A DNA stretch of 64,000 nucleotides from JAIXWP01 sp965247015 (GTDB lineage: Bacteria > Bacteroidota > Bacteroidia > Flavobacteriales_D > Sanyastnellaceae): assembly GCA_965247015.1 (NCBI GenBank), contig CBDFGG010000006.1, forward strand, positions 614,844-678,843, in the 5' to 3' direction. The translations under genes and the position numbers were made by a program. The notes under the pieces were generated by a model. It was given only the letters and a program-made list of their open reading frames with translations, searched no databases and was not told where the DNA came from. Below, piece by piece: positions 63,801-64,000 of the stretch. The stretch's first letter is position 1; each line of letters starts with the position of its first letter.

Positions 63801-64000
63801 GTTGCTGTCCATGTGTATACTGTTGTATAGCTGTTTTCGCAAACACCAGGGAAGTCTTGTGAAGAGAACACAAGTTCTACGTTCTCGTCACAGTTGTCTT
63901 CTACTGTTGGTGCGATGATGCTTGGCTGAACATTGCACTCTAGTGTTGTCTCAGAATCTTGTCCTGAAATCACTGGTGCTGTTGTATCGATTACTGTAAT
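57893..64000 (-). CDS. Giant T9SS type A protein of HYR/Ig-like four-cysteine repeats (partial at right edge)
   Basis: More than 2,030 residues inside the window; the frame continues past 64000, so the N-terminus is missing. At least 25 domains of 76-79 aa, each starting DTTAP-like and holding four cysteines (VECxxxxP, DNC, a mid Cys, DxCGN). C-terminal part (VQTYPNPTDGDFTFEFSTPK to RVVITGK) is a T9SS type A sorting domain. Domains of the distal end vary; those from about 60130 on are in near-identical 388-aa blocks. A rigid, disulfide-rich surface filament or adhesin is a plausible role. Confidence 0.9.
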   Translation of the reverse strand: MTVIDTTAPVISGQDSETTLECNVQPSIIAPTVEDNCDENVELVFSSQDFPGVCENSYTTVYTWTATDDCGNTSVRTLTFHFQDTTDPMFDTMLSNMTVECDMVPAAAVVTASDNCDDNVAVTMEESMTEGCNYVITRTYTAVDNCGNTSVMVQTINVVDTTAPVLSGVPANATIECGSQMPTAFVTAEDNCDETLQVSMNTQTVDGECSSQVIRTWSVTDDCGNTATATQVITIVDTTAPYIVSSPVAEVTVECGNPLPTDAPVFGDVCDDELTILAISGENNITDCGYDVEKVWTAVDNCGNSYSFTQVIHVVDTTAPSFGVIPANVTVECSSIPAPAMVTATDVCSEVEVTVNDVALPVVDCQYQIIRTWTATDVCGNFATASQTITVIDTTAPVISGQDSETTLECNVQPSIIAPTVEDNCDENVELVFSSQDFPGVCENSYTTVYTWTATDDCGNISVRTLTFHFQDTTDPMFDTMLSNMTVECDMVPAAAVVTASDNCDDNVAVTMEESMTEGCNYVITRTYTAVDNCGNTSVMVQTINVVDTTAPVLSGVPANATIECGSQLPTAFVTAEDNCDETLQVSMNTQTVDGECSSQVIRTWSVTDDCGNTATATQVITIVDTTAPYIVSSPVAEVTVECGNPLPTDAPVFGDVCDDELTILAISGENNITDCGYDVEKVWTAVDNCGNSYSFTQVIHVVDTTAPSFGVIPANVTVECSSIPAPAMVTATDVCSAVEITVNDVALPVVDCQYQIIRTWTATDVCGNFATASQTITVIDTTAPVISGQDSETTLECNVQPSIIAPTVEDNCDENVELVFSSQDFPGVCENSYTTVYTWTATDDCGNISVRTLTFHFQDTTDPMFDTMLSNMTVECDMVPAAAVVTASDNCDDNVAVTMEESMTEGCNYVITRTYTAVDNCGNTSVMVQTINVVDTTAPVLSGVPANATIECGSQLPTAFVTAEDNCDETLQVSMNTQTVDGECSSQVIRTWSVTDDCGNTATATQVITIVDTTAPYIVSSPVAEVTVECGNPLPTDAPVFGDVCDDELTILAISGENNITDCGYDVEKVWTAVDNCGNSYSFTQVIHVVDTTAPSFGVIPANVTVECSSIPAPAMVTATDVCSSVEVTVNDVALPVVDCQYQIIRTWTATDVCGNFATASQTITVIDTTAPVISGQDSETTLECNVQPSIIAPTVEDNCDENVELVFSSQDFPGVCENSYTTVYTWTATDDCGNTSVRTLTFHFQDTTDPMFDTMLSNMTVECDMVPAAAVVTASDNCDDNVAVTMEESVTEGCPYSITRVYTAVDNCGNTATMTQVINVIDTIDPVLEGVPANVTIECSDDLPMANVTATDNCTENLEVEMSSETNTFECGSEVIRTWTVSDACGNTATATQVITIVDTTAPYLTSVEEEVIEVECDQAIPAFNPTFGDACDMNLDITSTSEEVNINSCGYDVVRSVTATDNCGNAITVTQTVQVRDTQAPVISGIIDIEAECDADVATLVTLEDNCDETPELTYVDFLVSGGSCQGRIIRIYTATDDCGNTSTFDQIIWLLDSTAPTVEEEPADVVIECGDAIPSFEAIFSDNCDDELNITFNESTVPAECGYAIYRVWTATDNCQNTLVVDQLITITDLTNPVLYNVPADVTIECGNDIPTISTDVYATDNCVEDVNILVTEETVDLACGYQIVRMYRAYDDCGNFAMATQTITIVDTTVPVLSGSAPSVSVLCGDIPSVPVITAFDTCDGVIPVQFSEVTSTGCPYTITRTWTAIDACGNEASITQVITVTDEVAPQFVNNPVWIQIECSELSGYTLQATDNCDNDVEVSIIEELVFSGGCFGNIQRTYEAVDNCGNSVIFIQIIQLVDTQAPVIENVPVETTIYCDAEIPAVPTNIFGTDNCDTDVEIFFTQTQTNEFCPYDIIRTWTALDECGNETVETQVIHVTVEIPQLISVQTYPNPTDGDFTFEFSTPKDAIVYGAVYDMTGREVLPLMNGKADGGRLYKFVVNGQKMNAGTYTVMMKVDGEVLRNRVVITGK
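60497..63988 (-). repeat. Three full 1,164-bp higher-order repeats in the giant gene (array continues at both ends)
   Basis: Units 63988-62825, 62824-61661 and 61660-60497, each five domains (79+76+77+79+77 = 388 aa). A fourth copy covers the first 1.5 domains down to about 60130 and then diverges. Copies differ by few changes, such as codons for DVCSE/DVCSA/DVCSS and SQMP/SQLP. Confidence 0.92.

Noticed and set aside
60139..63918. Four identical-looking 95-aa plus-strand ORFs at 1,164-bp spacing
   Set aside because: They are antisense shadows of the macrorepeat in the giant minus-strand gene; the spacing only reflects that repeat.

Overview
The window is from a Bacteroidota genome, most likely a Flavobacteriia-type marine or freshwater lineage; I cannot place it to genus. 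Evidence: four large secreted proteins carry type IX secretion (T9SS) sorting domains (type B at 651-5510; type A at 45330-47327, 47418-49409 and 57893-64000). Promoters show the Bacteroidota -7 box TAnnTTTG. Lipoproteins, a CarboxypepD-TonB receptor and DUF4294, SirB1 and DUF1573 proteins are also typical. I found no rRNA, tRNA or CRISPR.

Layout. 1-9.5 kb is accessory: a decayed tyrosine-recombinase fragment at the left edge, a giant T9SS type B adhesin-like protein, and a row of minus-strand lipoproteins/exported proteins. These are embedded in copies of a ~110-bp hairpin-forming intergenic repeat, including a six-copy tandem array at 6852-7490. 9.5-16 kb holds an EamA transporter and a cytochrome c maturation operon (ccmB-ccmC-ccmD-ccmE-ccmF plus one small membrane protein, all minus strand). 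Its CcmE has the CxxxY haem-binding variant. 16-39.5 kb is mostly core metabolism and maintenance: sirtuin, biotin carboxylase, two nucleoside phosphorylases, DnaN, CDF transporter, HDAC-like protein, rhodanese/glycosyltransferase/PNP cluster, TonB receptor, Fmt, two rhomboids, YchF, and a transketolase split into two ORFs.

39.5-45.3 kb is the most interesting region. An SMC-like ATPase (MksB-like, 884 aa) is separated by an antisense dioxygenase gene from a kleisin-like (MksF-like) and a KITE-like (MksE-like) gene. Together they look like a Bacteroidota MukBEF/Mks-type condensin. Both halves are preceded by the same 55-bp promoter architecture: a 17-bp palindrome overlapping the -33 TTG, then a TAGnTTTGTGTGTTA block at identical spacing. 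This suggests coordinated control. A 41-aa ORF starts the second transcription unit.

45.3-57.8 kb contains a T9SS endonuclease I, a T9SS beta-propeller-like protein whose start codon lies inside a terminator-like hairpin, a DEAD-box RNA helicase with an RGG tail, an alpha/beta hydrolase, a DoxX-like protein behind a perfect 28-bp palindrome, a P-type cation ATPase behind a 15-bp inverted repeat, YajC, DUF1573 and a pRiA4b ORF-3-like protein. 57.9-64 kb is one minus-strand gene running off the right edge. It encodes at least 25 four-cysteine Ig-like/HYR-like domains, with a near-identical 1,164-bp (388-aa, five-domain) higher-order repeat amplified more than three times.

A recurring theme is very short or absent 5' leaders: four genes have a TAnnTTTG box ending exactly 4 nt before ATG.
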